A DNA stretch of 64,000 nt from Pseudoalteromonas caenipelagi (GCF_013140855.1 NZ_JABBPG010000008.1:1-64000); one strand, 5' to 3'; positions 53,025 through 61,911 are shown, numbered from the stretch's first letter. Program-made: numbers and translations. The notes: generated by a model not told the origin, from the letters alone.

Positions 53025-53270
53025 CTATTTGTCACTTGTAACAATATAGTGTTTGTTATTGAACACTTGACGTTCAACTTGATCATTTAAAAATGAGAAA
53101 GTCATCGGGCGGTTTGCCGCGTCTAATGAGCCGTCATTTTCAATGGTGTTATCGCTGATCAAATGTGCTGAAGCTGTATTGGTTGCGTATAGTTTAAGTC
53201 CATAAGTTTTTGGCTGAATAATTAGGCTGTCTTTGTAGGTGTGTGAAGCTCCATTTTGGGGTCTGAACAA
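53025..53270 (-). pseudogene. Duplicated C-terminal fragment of the beta-helix gene
   Basis: This minus-strand frame encodes SLIIQPKTYGLKLYATN through to AANRPMTFSFLNDQVE, identical to the end of the intact beta-helix gene at 54738-55931. It then ends RQVFNNKHYIVTSDK, while the intact gene ends RVLLNNHHYIENTDN. Its own start has no ribosome site and it lacks the signal peptide and the helix core, so it cannot work alone. It is the distal part of the gene separated from the rest by about 1.5 kb of inserted sequence, or a duplicated end. Confidence 0.82.
53071..53226. repeat. 156-bp perfect direct repeat, left copy
   Basis: Identical over 156 bases to 54784-54939 (offset 1713 bases, same orientation), with divergence starting immediately at both ends. 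The two copies bracket the 53413-54693 gene pair. Such a repeat allows loss or capture of the enclosed cassette by homologous recombination. Confidence 0.97.
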
Positions 53271-53412
53271 TTCTTTATAATTTGTTGAGATTTTTTTGTT
53301 TTAATGAAGTTATTAATTTGATCTTTTACTACGCTTGATATTGCCGTTAAGGCGTTTTAGGGACTCTTCAACCGTGAAGAGATAACTTAATAAACGATAA
53401 ATGGATTTACTT

Positions 53413-54244
53413 ATGAAACTACCGTTAATACTGCTGATGACTTTGGTTATGTCTGCAGCATCTTATGCCAATGATTTGGCCTCATATATGGACTCTTTAG
53501 AGCCTAAAGTAGCCACTATGACTCCTTTGGATGATAGTCGGTCACCTGAATATTGTATGCCGATATAATTGTGATATTGATCAAGAGCTAAGATACATAT
53601 TTAGCTTTTACGATACATATTTTGGACAGGAGCAAGTATTTAATTTCTTCGAGGGTAATGAACTTATCAACAGCATTTCTTTGGAAGAATATTTAGATAC
53701 TTTTTACCCAAATAGTCAGCGCATTATTGATGAAGGAGTTCAACCTTTAGATATGCCCTTGGATTGCAGATATGACCCTGACTATAGCTGCGAGCAATGG
53801 GTGCAAAGTGATTTTTTGGATTATGTTATAAACAAAAAAGTTGAATTCACTGTTACTCAAGAATTTATAGATGGGAATAATAACGCAAGGCGTATTGCGA
53901 TTTCTTTGGTTACTGCTAGCGTAGTTGGAAAAGTGGCGGCGAGAGTAGCCGCGGCTCTTAGGGTACTTATTAGCTCTAGTTTGGTTGAAGCAACTACGGC
54001 TACAATGTTAAATGAAATACTCACAGGTACTAATTGGTATAGAACAGATCTACAAGTTGGAGATACTTTGGTAATCAAAGCTGGTCGCTTGTTAGAAATT
54101 CGTTCTGGGAGCTCATCTGGTGGAGGTTCTGACGGTGGAAGGGATGGCGGTGGCTGGGATGGCGGTCGTGAAAGGCAGTTTATATGTGTCACTGTTTGGA
54201 CTAACTCAGGTGGTGGAGATGTAGCACAACAAGTGTGTTATTAA
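53413..54244 (+). pseudogene. Secreted Gly-rich protein, signal peptide and body in different frames
   Basis: Frame 1 from ATG 53413 gives a Sec signal peptide (PLILLMTLVMSAASYA) and DLASYMDSLEPKVAT, ending at 53568. The body lies in another frame, IVCRYNCDIDQELRYIF onward to 54244, reached by a single-base shift between about 53531 and 53566. The body has cysteines (CRYNC, DCRYDPDYSC), a long hydrophobic/amphipathic helix region (SLVTASVVGKVAARVAAALR, about 45-80 residues before the end region) and a Gly-rich segment (GSSSGGGSDGGRDGGGWDGG). The family is unknown. If intact it would be exported. A small membrane-protein gene follows 44 bases later. The lesion may be an assembly error. Confidence 0.6.
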
Positions 54245-54288
54245 GTAAGTTACGGGGCCAAGACTGGTCCCATTAAAGGATTGCAACT

Positions 54289-54693
54289 GTGGACTTTAAG
54301 GGTTTGTTTATTATGCTGGTGCCGTTGATAGCACCATATTTAAGTATCAAGATTTTTGAGGTATCTAGCAAACAAGCACTCAATGGATTTGTGGGTTACT
54401 ACAATCTGTGGTTGTACTTTTTCGTAGTCGATAACTATCAATATTACATTGTTACTTTGGTATTTATTGTAGCTTGCACATCATTATTAGTAATTCTGAG
54501 TTTATACGCTAAAGAGAGCTTCGTTCCTAACGTTCGAGAGGTTGCATTATATTTGGGCGTATTTAGTTTTCTGTTTTTTGCCGCTCTATTATTAGGGTAT
54601 CAAGGAGTGCAGTGGTTCTGTATCAACATTATCTTAATGCAATTTGTCTTTATGGTCTTTGGGAAGTTTTTTAATAAAAAGAGTGAGTCTTAA
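54289..54693 (+). CDS. Small polytopic membrane protein, 134 aa
   Basis: A 134-residue protein with about four transmembrane segments: LFIMLVPLIAPYLSIKIF, LWLYFFVVDN, YYIVTLVFIVACTSLLVIL and LYLGVFSFLFFAALLLGY, then QWFCINIILMQFVFMVFG. The start is GTG 54289, with AAAGGA 8 bases upstream. No family is recognised. It lies 44 bases downstream of the secreted Gly-rich gene inside the segment bounded by 156-bp direct repeats, and the pair is probably one unit; a toxin/immunity pairing is one possibility but nothing in the sequence proves it. Confidence 0.68.
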   Translation: MDFKGLFIMLVPLIAPYLSIKIFEVSSKQALNGFVGYYNLWLYFFVVDNYQYYIVTLVFIVACTSLLVILSLYAKESFVPNVREVALYLGVFSFLFFAALLLGYQGVQWFCINIILMQFVFMVFGKFFNKKSES

Positions 54694-54737
54694 TTGATAG
54701 AAGCGACAATAAATCGCTTCTGTGGTAGTTAGCTTTT

Positions 54738-55931
54738 TTAGTTGTCGGTGTTTTCAATATAGTGGTGGTTATTTAACAAAACTCGTTCAACTTGATCATT
54801 TAAAAATGAGAAAGTCATCGGGCGGTTTGCCGCGTCTAATGAGCCGTCATTTTCAATGGTGTTATCGCTGATCAAATGTGCTGAAGCTGTATTGGTTGCG
54901 TATAGTTTAAGTCCATAAGTTTTTGGCTGAATAATTAGGTTGTTTTTATAGCTGTGCGGCAATCCACCGCTTATTTGTGCGTTTTGCTGTGCCGGGTTAC
55001 GTGCAAAGATACCATTTTCGCCCGCATAAATAATTTTGTTATTAATGACTTGTAGGTTATCTCCATCTAGCATCATACCATTGCCGCCACTGCGATAGAT
55101 TAAGTTATCTCTCACTTGTACATCATCGCCACCCACTTGAATACCGGTATTTTGCCAAACAGGAGCAAATGGGCTAACGCCCGTACGGTAAATCTTATTA
55201 CTGTAAATGTGTGCGTTGCCTTTTACTGAGTTTAGCTGAATGCCATCTGCAGCAGTTTGTTCGAGCTTATTATTATGTATGCGAATGTTTTCAAGCTTAT
55301 GTGGATATACAGTCGTCGCCACACCATCACATTCTAACTTACGGCTTTTACCGGTATAGCCTACGTACATACCTTCACCTTCCTTAGTGTGATGAACGTA
55401 GTTGTGGTGAATATTAATACCTGTCATTGTGAAGTTTTCAGCCCATGTGGCTGGGTCGCAATTGGGGTCAGTTTTTATAAGCATGCCAGCAAAGCGGGCA
55501 CGATAAATTTCGATGTTATCTACTTCTATTTGTTCACTGAGCTGGCCAATGCTCAATGTACCGCCTAATCGTATACCGTATGGCTGTGAAGGGTTAGGTG
55601 ATATAGATGTGAGCCTTAGCCATGTTGATTGCTCAACGGCAATGCTGTACTCATATGGTTTGGTTGTTACAACGCCATCGGCATTACGAATAACGATTGG
55701 GTGCTCAGCACTGCCATAAATGTTTTTTAGTTTTAATGGGCCTCTCTCACCAGCCGCTAAACAAACGGTATCCCCAGGCTGAATGTTCATCGCCAGCCCA
55801 TCAACTAAATAATGGGATGACGGTATTGTAAAGTTACATGCAGTAATATGACTTTCATTTGCGACTGCGCTAGCGCAATTAAGTAATGGCAGAGTGCATA
55901 ATGAGGCTAAGGTGAGTGCTGAGTGTTGCAT
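54738..55931 (-). CDS. Secreted right-handed parallel beta-helix protein
   Basis: A 397-residue exported protein (signal peptide ALTLASLCTLPLLNCASAVA) composed mainly of beta-helix coils: HPIVIRNADG, IEVDNIEIYRARFAGMLI, MTGINIHHNYVHHTKEGEG, LENIRIHNNKLEQTAADG, AHIYSNKIYRTGV, VQVRDNLIYRSGGNGMML and LQVINNKIIYAGENGIFA are successive rungs with the NxI pattern. This is the pectate-lyase/carbohydrate-binding fold (right-handed beta-helix, Pfam PF13229-type). Substrate unknown, likely a polysaccharide. The last 52 codons include the 156-bp segment repeated at 53071-53226, so the gene end is duplicated. Confidence 0.85.
   Translation of the reverse strand: MQHSALTLASLCTLPLLNCASAVANESHITACNFTIPSSHYLVDGLAMNIQPGDTVCLAAGERGPLKLKNIYGSAEHPIVIRNADGVVTTKPYEYSIAVEQSTWLRLTSISPNPSQPYGIRLGGTLSIGQLSEQIEVDNIEIYRARFAGMLIKTDPNCDPATWAENFTMTGINIHHNYVHHTKEGEGMYVGYTGKSRKLECDGVATTVYPHKLENIRIHNNKLEQTAADGIQLNSVKGNAHIYSNKIYRTGVSPFAPVWQNTGIQVGGDDVQVRDNLIYRSGGNGMMLDGDNLQVINNKIIYAGENGIFARNPAQQNAQISGGLPHSYKNNLIIQPKTYGLKLYATNTASAHLISDNTIENDGSLDAANRPMTFSFLNDQVERVLLNNHHYIENTDN
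54784..54939. repeat. 156-bp perfect direct repeat, right copy
   Basis: The right copy, within the 3' part of the intact beta-helix gene. It encodes the penultimate region of that protein. It is the partner of 53071-53226. Confidence 0.97.
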
Positions 55932-56051
55932 AAGATGTCCCTAATCTGAATGGTGTTTGTACAGATAAATAAAACAGGAAAGGTTAACTGATGCAAGGGG
56001 TATTATTAAAAGGATTAAAAAATACGAACATGGTATGAAAATAGCTGTGGT

Positions 56052-56080
56052 AAAACGAAAGCGTACTGCGCTTTCGTTTT
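56052..56080. terminator. Intrinsic terminator between minus-strand genes
   Basis: AAAACGAAAGCG (56052-56063) and CGCTTTCGTTTT (56069-56080) form a 12-bp perfect stem around TACTG. It follows the stop of the 56100-56525 gene on the minus strand and precedes the beta-helix gene; the symmetry would let it act on either strand. Confidence 0.85.
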
Positions 56081-56099
56081 TTAAATATAAATTATCTTA

Positions 56100-56525
56100 T
56101 TATTGGCATTTTATCGTAGCATATAAAGGGTAACACTGATTTTTGCTACCCGTGCTTTTGTTTTCCCAGCTTTTTGCATACCAGTTATATTCTGCGTATG
56201 AGGATTCATCTTCGCCACACTTTATTGTGCTACCGTCTGCTTCTTCACGGTGTCCACGCTCTCTACAGAATTGGTTGCCGTTAAGATAGTTAACAAAAAA
56301 GTTATCTAAATAGCTACCCACCCATACTCTTGGATTGTAATAAGTAGTAGACGTTGTAACGAGTGTGTCGCTCACTTTTGCAACTTCAACGACCGCTTTA
56401 TCAAAGGTAACTCCTTCCCCTTCGATTTGCTCTACATTGTTTAATAACGTGACAGACTCAGCTTCTTGGGCTAGAGCGAGTGTTGATGTGAATGCCAAAA
56501 GGCCTAGTGCGATTGTAGTTTTCAT
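56100..56525 (-). CDS. Secreted small Cys-containing protein, unknown
   Basis: A 141-residue protein with a clear signal peptide (IALGLLAFTSTLALA, cut before QEAE). The mature domain has four cysteines (QFCRERG, IKCGEDE, NQCYPLY, IKCQ), likely two disulfides, and many Tyr/Trp/Asn residues (YNWYAKSWENKS). I do not recognise the family. The layout suggests a small exported binding or effector protein. It is transcribed alone on the minus strand, with a terminator after it and a 130-base AT-rich promoter region. Confidence 0.7.
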   Translation of the reverse strand: MKTTIALGLLAFTSTLALAQEAESVTLLNNVEQIEGEGVTFDKAVVEVAKVSDTLVTTSTTYYNPRVWVGSYLDNFFVNYLNGNQFCRERGHREEADGSTIKCGEDESSYAEYNWYAKSWENKSTGSKNQCYPLYATIKCQ

Positions 56526-56657
56526 AATATACCTGTTGTTTTAGTTAAATTTTATAAGCAGGTATATTTAACGCATCTTTTATGTATTTTGTTTTTCCAA
56601 TTTGTTTACATGGAGTTAAATAATTGCATCATTTATATGACACAAGCAAGCTAGGTG

Positions 56658-57998
56658 TTAGCCTAGCTTGTCTTTAACTTGCGCGTATTGATAATAGGCA
56701 AGCTGCCCAAAACGCCTGAACTTTGCAAACGGTAAATAGGGGAGTGGCGTTTGGTACAAAGGTAAATTGGGCACAGTTTGTTTGGCGAGCATTTGCGCCA
56801 TACGGTATGCAGCTTGTGCACTAAATGATACCCCAGCACCGCAGTAACCAAGAATGTATCCCACATTACCTTGTAAACAAATATGTGGCATATCATCTAA
56901 AGCTGCGGCAATAAATCCATTCCAATAGTAATCATGCTCAATGTTAGCCAATACAGGAAAGCTCTCAGCAAGTCCTTTTTTTAAGTTATTCAGGTAGATA
57001 GGGGAGTCTTGATGTTTGGCAAATACCGCGCCGCGGCCACCAAATAAAATGCGTTTATCGGGTAGCAGGCGGTAGTAGTATTTTAAAGTACGGGTGTCCA
57101 TGGTCACTTGATGTGTTTTTATGCCGGTTTGACTTAACTCTTCATCGGTCAGTGGACGAGTCACTAAAATACTGCTCAAAATAGGTAGGTAGCGATTATT
57201 GATAAGCGAGTGTGATTGTTTATTGTTGTATGCATTGCCAGCGTAAACCACATTATTAGCGGTTAGAACAGCATTGTTAACATGTAAAGTATGACGATTT
57301 GAGGGTGACTCAACCTTGGTTACTAATGCATTCTCATATAGAGTGACGCCCGCCTGCAACGCGATGTCACGATAGCCAAGCAGCAATTTTAAAGGATTCA
57401 CGCCAAATCCATCTGCTAAACGCATTGCACCAAAGGCTTGTTGATTCTGCATATAATCACGTTCAAGTTCTGCTGTTGTCAAAAATTGCGCGTCATTCGT
57501 ACCAAGTTGTTTTAAAAAGCTTGCTTGTGCTTTTAAGCTTTGCATCGCTTTTTGGTTGTGGGCGATTTTTAAATAACCCTTTGCTTGTGGCTGGCAGTCA
57601 ATATTATGTTCAGTGATTAAAGACTCGACACGTGCTACCGCTTCACTGAATTCATCATAAATACCTTTGCAGGCATCCATTCCCCATTTTTTAGCCATTT
57701 GAGGGTAGCTCAAACGGCCAGAGCCTTTTAGCACAAAACCTGCGTTACGGGCGCTGGCTCCAAAGCCAACTTGATTCGCTTCAAGCACACAACAGCTGAT
57801 ATTGAAATAATGAGCAAGATAATAGGCAGTGAGTAAGCCACTAAAGCCACCACCTATGATAGCGACCTCATAGTGTGCATCGGTCACTGGTGCTGGGCAA
57901 GGAATTGGTAAATCAACCGTACTTGCCCAGTAGCTTGGTGCATAGCCACTTGCTTGGCAGTGTGTATGTGTTAGCGGGTCGTAATAGTTAGGGCTCAT
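56658..57998 (-). CDS. FAD-dependent amine/amino-acid oxidoreductase (DAO family)
   Basis: A 446-residue flavoprotein with the Rossmann motif EVAIIGGGFSGLLTAYYLA at about 44-62 (GxGxxG) and VLEANQVGFGASARNAGFVL (about 72-91), the flavin-attachment region of the DAO/PuuB (gamma-glutamylputrescine oxidase) group. Near the C terminus GYCGAGVSFSAQAAYRMA completes the FAD site. It oxidises an amine or imino substrate, which I cannot identify. It is 19 bases downstream of a GNAT gene on the same strand, so the two may act on one compound (oxidation and acetylation of a polyamine or amino acid). Confidence 0.87.
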   Translation of the reverse strand: MSPNYYDPLTHTHCQASGYAPSYWASTVDLPIPCPAPVTDAHYEVAIIGGGFSGLLTAYYLAHYFNISCCVLEANQVGFGASARNAGFVLKGSGRLSYPQMAKKWGMDACKGIYDEFSEAVARVESLITEHNIDCQPQAKGYLKIAHNQKAMQSLKAQASFLKQLGTNDAQFLTTAELERDYMQNQQAFGAMRLADGFGVNPLKLLLGYRDIALQAGVTLYENALVTKVESPSNRHTLHVNNAVLTANNVVYAGNAYNNKQSHSLINNRYLPILSSILVTRPLTDEELSQTGIKTHQVTMDTRTLKYYYRLLPDKRILFGGRGAVFAKHQDSPIYLNNLKKGLAESFPVLANIEHDYYWNGFIAAALDDMPHICLQGNVGYILGYCGAGVSFSAQAAYRMAQMLAKQTVPNLPLYQTPLPYLPFAKFRRFGQLAYYQYAQVKDKLG

Positions 57999-58017
57999 AT
58001 TATTCTTTTTCTTAAAT

Positions 58018-58575
58018 TTAAAACATTAAAACCATTTCAGCTGCTTGGCAGTGGCACTCGTTACTGCAGATTGTACAAACGTACCCGTCATTAATGCAGT
58101 TTTCTAACCAGCGGTCATTATGAATTTTAATGATTTGGCCGCCTGCTTTTGTAAAATACTTTACGGCGCCATTACCTGGGCTTTGTTTCCAAAGGTGTGC
58201 AACTCCAGCTAGGGCACCTTGCTGCCTTAATGCAACCACTGACGCATGCAGGAGCTTCGGGCCAATACCTTGCCCCTGAGCTTCTGGTGCCACGGCAATA
58301 CACTTAAAGTAAGCCATTTGTGACGGTAAAACAGGCCACGCTTTTGGCGAGCACCATTTGTCAATTGGCCATTGCTCTGCAGCGTAGCTCGTTCTAAAGC
58401 CAAGTAAGTTACCGCTATCATCTAACGCAACAAAACAGGCATTTATGTCAAACTTGGTGCCAAGCGCTACCATTTTTGCTATCCCAGGCATATCAAGGTA
58501 GTTATCTCCGTGTACTTGATTGGCCAGTTTAACGACTGCTTCAAAATGCTCTGGGCGTAATTGTGTTACTACCAT
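58018..58575 (-). CDS. GNAT-family acetyltransferase with Cys-rich C terminus
   Basis: A 185-residue GNAT protein. The acetyl-CoA loop is FKCIAVAPEAQGQGIGPKLL (about 89-108), and the second half carries AHLWKQSPGNGAVKYFTKAGG. The last 25 residues are unusual: ENCINDGYVCTICSNECHCQ contains five cysteines in CxxC/CxxxCxC spacing, which could bind zinc or an iron-sulfur cluster. No standard GNAT has this tail. It starts a two-gene unit with the DAO-family oxidoreductase 19 bases downstream. Confidence 0.82.
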   Translation of the reverse strand: MVVTQLRPEHFEAVVKLANQVHGDNYLDMPGIAKMVALGTKFDINACFVALDDSGNLLGFRTSYAAEQWPIDKWCSPKAWPVLPSQMAYFKCIAVAPEAQGQGIGPKLLHASVVALRQQGALAGVAHLWKQSPGNGAVKYFTKAGGQIIKIHNDRWLENCINDGYVCTICSNECHCQAAEMVLMF

Positions 58576-58854
58576 ACTGTTTACCTGCTTAATTGTTACC
58601 TTCTTACCTTACTGTGAATTTAATAATAAATCTTCATGAAAATGCAGGGACAGGGTAAGTTTTGTAGAAATTATACTTAACAATTAAAAGGCTACACTTT
58701 TGCGTCTACAAATTTGAACGTTTATTGGTCAAGTTGATTGTTACATTCCTTCACATAAAGTCGTTGACAGCGATGTCATTTGGTTAATACTCTTAAATCC
58801 AGTGTGAATTTTTTGTTTCTCACTCGATACAACATATAAAGAAGGAAGAACAAC

Positions 58855-60297
58855 ATGTTTAAGTTAACCCCTATGATGGTAGCGCTCAATATAGCTGCTA
58901 TTTCATCTGCAAGTGCAATGACGATTGAACCTGATCCGCAAAACCCTGGTGGCTATCTGATATCAAAAGTAGAACTACAAGAAACGGTTGCAGCTAAAAC
59001 CAGCAACCCAATGTACGCCATCTGGGCAAAAGCTTTAGAAACAAGAAGTAATGCAGTTGTTGAAGCAATTTTGCCAGGTCGTAGCGATAACCCCAGTAAT
59101 GTAAAGCGTGTAGAGCGTGTTTTTCCTCAAGCGCAGTGGGATTTTTTAACCCACATGGCAGCGCCCGAATACACTTATACTCGATTCTTAAGAGCAATTG
59201 GTAAATTCCCTGCATTCTGTGGAGAGTATAGCGATGGGCGTAACGCCGACGCTATCTGTAAAAAATCAATTGTGACCGCTTTTGCACACTTTTCACAAGA
59301 AACCGGTGGGCATATTGCTAAGGATAATGTTTCTGATAACCCGTTAGGTTTAGAAGAGTGGCAACAAGCTTTAGTACATGTACGTGAAATGGGCTGGTCG
59401 GAAGGTCAGCCTGGATATACAACAGGGTGTGGTCAAAACGATTGGCAAAATAGACGTTGGCCTTGTGCACAAGGGCAGGGTTATTTCGGCCGTGGCGCTA
59501 AACAGCTTTCATATCACTTTAATTATGGTGCGTTTTCAGAAGTAATGTTTGATGGCGATGCTACTGTGCTACTGAATAACCCAGGGCTGGTGGCTGATTC
59601 GTGGTTGAATCTTGCATCTGCAATTTGGTTCTTTTTAACACCCCAAGCACCAAAGCCTGCCATGCTGCATGTGATTGACCGCACGTGGGTGCCTTCTCAG
59701 CGCGAGCAAGATGCAGGTATTGGCTATGGCTTTGGCACGACTATCAATGTGATCAATGGCGGTATTGAGTGTGGCGAGCAAAACAAAAATAAAGGTCAGC
59801 CAGTTAATCGTATTCGCTATTGGGAAGGCTTGGCGCACTATTATAATATCCCAATTGAAACAGATGAAGAAAACACCTGCTGGCAACAAACGCCGTATGG
59901 GAGCTTAAACCTAAATGGGGCCACAGATGTACTGTATACCAACTGGGAAGGTGATTGGGCCTATTATTCAGACCGACCAGGTGGTTATTCGTTCGAATGT
60001 AAGCTCGTGGGGTATCAAACGGCTTATTCTGCACTAGTACCAGGGGATTATGAAAAGTGTGTAACGAACTTTTATAAATCTCATGCAAGTTGGCCACAAG
60101 TCACGGTGGTGGATGAGCTAACGCCACCAGATGACGAGCCACCAGTAGGAGGTGTGGCTGCGTGGGATGCAAGTAAAGTCTATTTAAAAGGCGATCAGGT
60201 TAGCTATAAAAATAAAATATATGAAGCGAAGTGGTGGACTCAAGGTAATACGCCGGACTCTACCCAGCCATGGAAGTTTATTCGAGATGTTCAATAA
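58855..60297 (+). CDS. GH19 chitinase with C-terminal chitin-binding module
   Basis: A 480-residue secreted enzyme: signal peptide (VALNIAAISSASAM), then the GH19 catalytic domain. The general acid Glu149 is in TAFAHFSQETGGH, and GYFGRGAKQLSYHFNYG (about 210-226) and NPGLVADSWLNLASAIWFF carry the second catalytic and substrate-binding residues. A Pro/Asp linker (TPPDDEPPVGGV) leads to a CBM5/12-type chitin-binding domain, AWDASKVYLKGDQVSYKNK and AKWWTQGNTPDS, at about 436-478. It hydrolyses chitin outside the cell, which fits a marine chitin degrader. AAGGAAG precedes the ATG. A hairpin terminator follows. Confidence 0.94.
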   Translation: MFKLTPMMVALNIAAISSASAMTIEPDPQNPGGYLISKVELQETVAAKTSNPMYAIWAKALETRSNAVVEAILPGRSDNPSNVKRVERVFPQAQWDFLTHMAAPEYTYTRFLRAIGKFPAFCGEYSDGRNADAICKKSIVTAFAHFSQETGGHIAKDNVSDNPLGLEEWQQALVHVREMGWSEGQPGYTTGCGQNDWQNRRWPCAQGQGYFGRGAKQLSYHFNYGAFSEVMFDGDATVLLNNPGLVADSWLNLASAIWFFLTPQAPKPAMLHVIDRTWVPSQREQDAGIGYGFGTTINVINGGIECGEQNKNKGQPVNRIRYWEGLAHYYNIPIETDEENTCWQQTPYGSLNLNGATDVLYTNWEGDWAYYSDRPGGYSFECKLVGYQTAYSALVPGDYEKCVTNFYKSHASWPQVTVVDELTPPDDEPPVGGVAAWDASKVYLKGDQVSYKNKIYEAKWWTQGNTPDSTQPWKFIRDVQ

Positions 60298-60320
60298 TTT
60301 TGCTCGATAAAAGTTAGTAA

Positions 60321-60348
60321 AAAGCCGATAGCGGGCACTATCGGCTTT
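60321..60348 (+). terminator. Hairpin terminator after chitinase gene
   Basis: AAAGCCGATAG (60321-60331) and CTATCGGCTTT (60338-60348) form an 11-bp perfect stem with a 6-base loop 23 bases after the stop. The T tract is only three bases long. Confidence 0.8.
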
Positions 60349-60559
60349 GCTGTTAAACATAGAGTAGGCTAGTTCAACAAAAGTCGTCCATGCTTTGCGT
60401 TATCTCTATCCTCATTCAAATATCACTCATAGTTCAGTCTGTAATAAATGTTTTTGGTTACGTAAGCCTTGGTATTGCCGTTATGATATCTGATACTGTA
60501 TCTGAGACAATCATAGATATGTAAATAATTGTTATATTCGTAATAAAAGGCTGGTTGTA

Positions 60560-60660
60560 ATGCGCTGTAGGTCATAAACGGCTCGTTTTGCCAGTTTGCA
60601 AGTATTTCCTATTCTAAAACTATTATCCAAACCAGAGGCTAGTTAGAATTATTCGCTGTT
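60560..60660. repeat. Intergenic repeat copy related to 14262-14345
   Basis: CAGTTTGCAAGTATTTCC, CTAAAACTATTATCCAAACC and AGAGGCTAGTTAGAA align closely with 14286-14345. It is the fourth member of the intergenic family in the window. The rest of the 400-base gap (60298-60702) shows nothing else beyond the chitinase terminator. Confidence 0.65.
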
Positions 60661-60702
60661 ATACAGAAAAAAAGTTACAATCTGCACTGATATATTGAAT
60701 AA

Positions 60703-61911
60703 ATGAGGTTGTCTGTGCACGCAGAACGTCAAAGTGTAGAAGCGCAAATTTTTGCCCTAGAGCAAATAATGTTTACTGAGCAATATGCAGATAAAGTAAT
60801 TGAGCGAGTGCTTGGTGAACAAACGTATTGGGACCTTACAAATAGGCAAACCTTTGTTACAGACACCTACAATATTATTCGCTGGTGGCGCAAGCTCACA
60901 GTCGCACTTGGCTACGAAGACAATGATAGTCCTTCAATGTGGCATATTTGGGGGGCATACCAATTGCTCAACGCCAAAACATTGCCAGATTGGAGTGAGC
61001 TTACAGCACTAAGTATTGAGCTATTAAATGACAATTTAGACAAGGCAACTAGCGCACAGCTGAACAGTTACCCCGATTGGTTATGGCAAAGAGCCTCTAA
61101 CGAGCTTGGTGAGCAGTGGTTGAACGTTGCGCAAGGGTTAAATAACCCAGCCAAAACCTACTTAAGAACCAATACGCTTAAAACCAATGCATCAGCTTTG
61201 CAAGTAGAACTGGCACGGGAAAATATAGAATGCCAGTTACTACCCGACACAGATACCCTTGAGGTAACGAAATACGGGCACCTATTTAAATCCAAAGCGT
61301 TTTCTCAAGGCTGGTTTGAAATGCAAGACGCAGGGTCTCAACAGATAGCACCACTGTTAAATGTAAAACCAGGGTTGCGAGTGGTCGATGCCTGCGCGGG
61401 AGCTGGGGGTAAAAGCTTGCATATCGCTGCGTTAATGCAAAATAAAGGCTACGTGTTGTCTATGGACATTCATCAACACAAGCTCGATATATTGAAAAAA
61501 CGCGCCAAACGAGCTGGCGTGCATATGCTTGAAACTCGCCTTATAAAAAATAGCAAAACAGTAAAACGCTTAAAAGACAAGTTTGATCGAGTGTTACTTG
61601 ATGTGCCGTGCTCTGGCACTGGGGTACTGCGCCGCAATCCAGACGCCAAATGGCAGTTGGCAAACAACAACATAGAAAACTTGATAACGCTGCAAGGAGA
61701 AATACTGCAGCGCTATAGCCAGATGTGTAAACCTGGCGGCCGCTTGGTGTATGCCACGTGCTCGATTTTACCGAGTGAAAACCAACAACAAGTACATGCA
61801 TTTTTAGAAAATAACCCACAGTTTAAACTTGTGGAAGAGTTAAGCTTGCTACCCGGTGTAAACACCCATTTTGATGGTTTTTATGGCGCCGCGCTTGAGC
61901 GACAGGTTTAA
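60703..61911 (+). CDS. RsmB/NOP-family RNA cytosine-5 methyltransferase
   Basis: A 402-residue RNA m5C methyltransferase. The SAM site is VVDACAGAGGKSLHIAALM (about 226-244), and the two family cysteines are in LLDVPCSGTGVLRRNPD (about 300-316, catalytic region) and YATCSILPSE (about 347). It resembles RsmB-like 16S rRNA methyltransferases without a full NusB N-terminal domain. Start ATG 60703 is possible, but GTG 60715 with GAGG about 6 bases upstream is an alternative. It is convergent with the LysE gene, whose end overlaps it by 4 bases. The exact RNA target is not known. Confidence 0.88.
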   Translation: MRLSVHAERQSVEAQIFALEQIMFTEQYADKVIERVLGEQTYWDLTNRQTFVTDTYNIIRWWRKLTVALGYEDNDSPSMWHIWGAYQLLNAKTLPDWSELTALSIELLNDNLDKATSAQLNSYPDWLWQRASNELGEQWLNVAQGLNNPAKTYLRTNTLKTNASALQVELARENIECQLLPDTDTLEVTKYGHLFKSKAFSQGWFEMQDAGSQQIAPLLNVKPGLRVVDACAGAGGKSLHIAALMQNKGYVLSMDIHQHKLDILKKRAKRAGVHMLETRLIKNSKTVKRLKDKFDRVLLDVPCSGTGVLRRNPDAKWQLANNNIENLITLQGEILQRYSQMCKPGGRLVYATCSILPSENQQQVHAFLENNPQFKLVEELSLLPGVNTHFDGFYGAALERQV

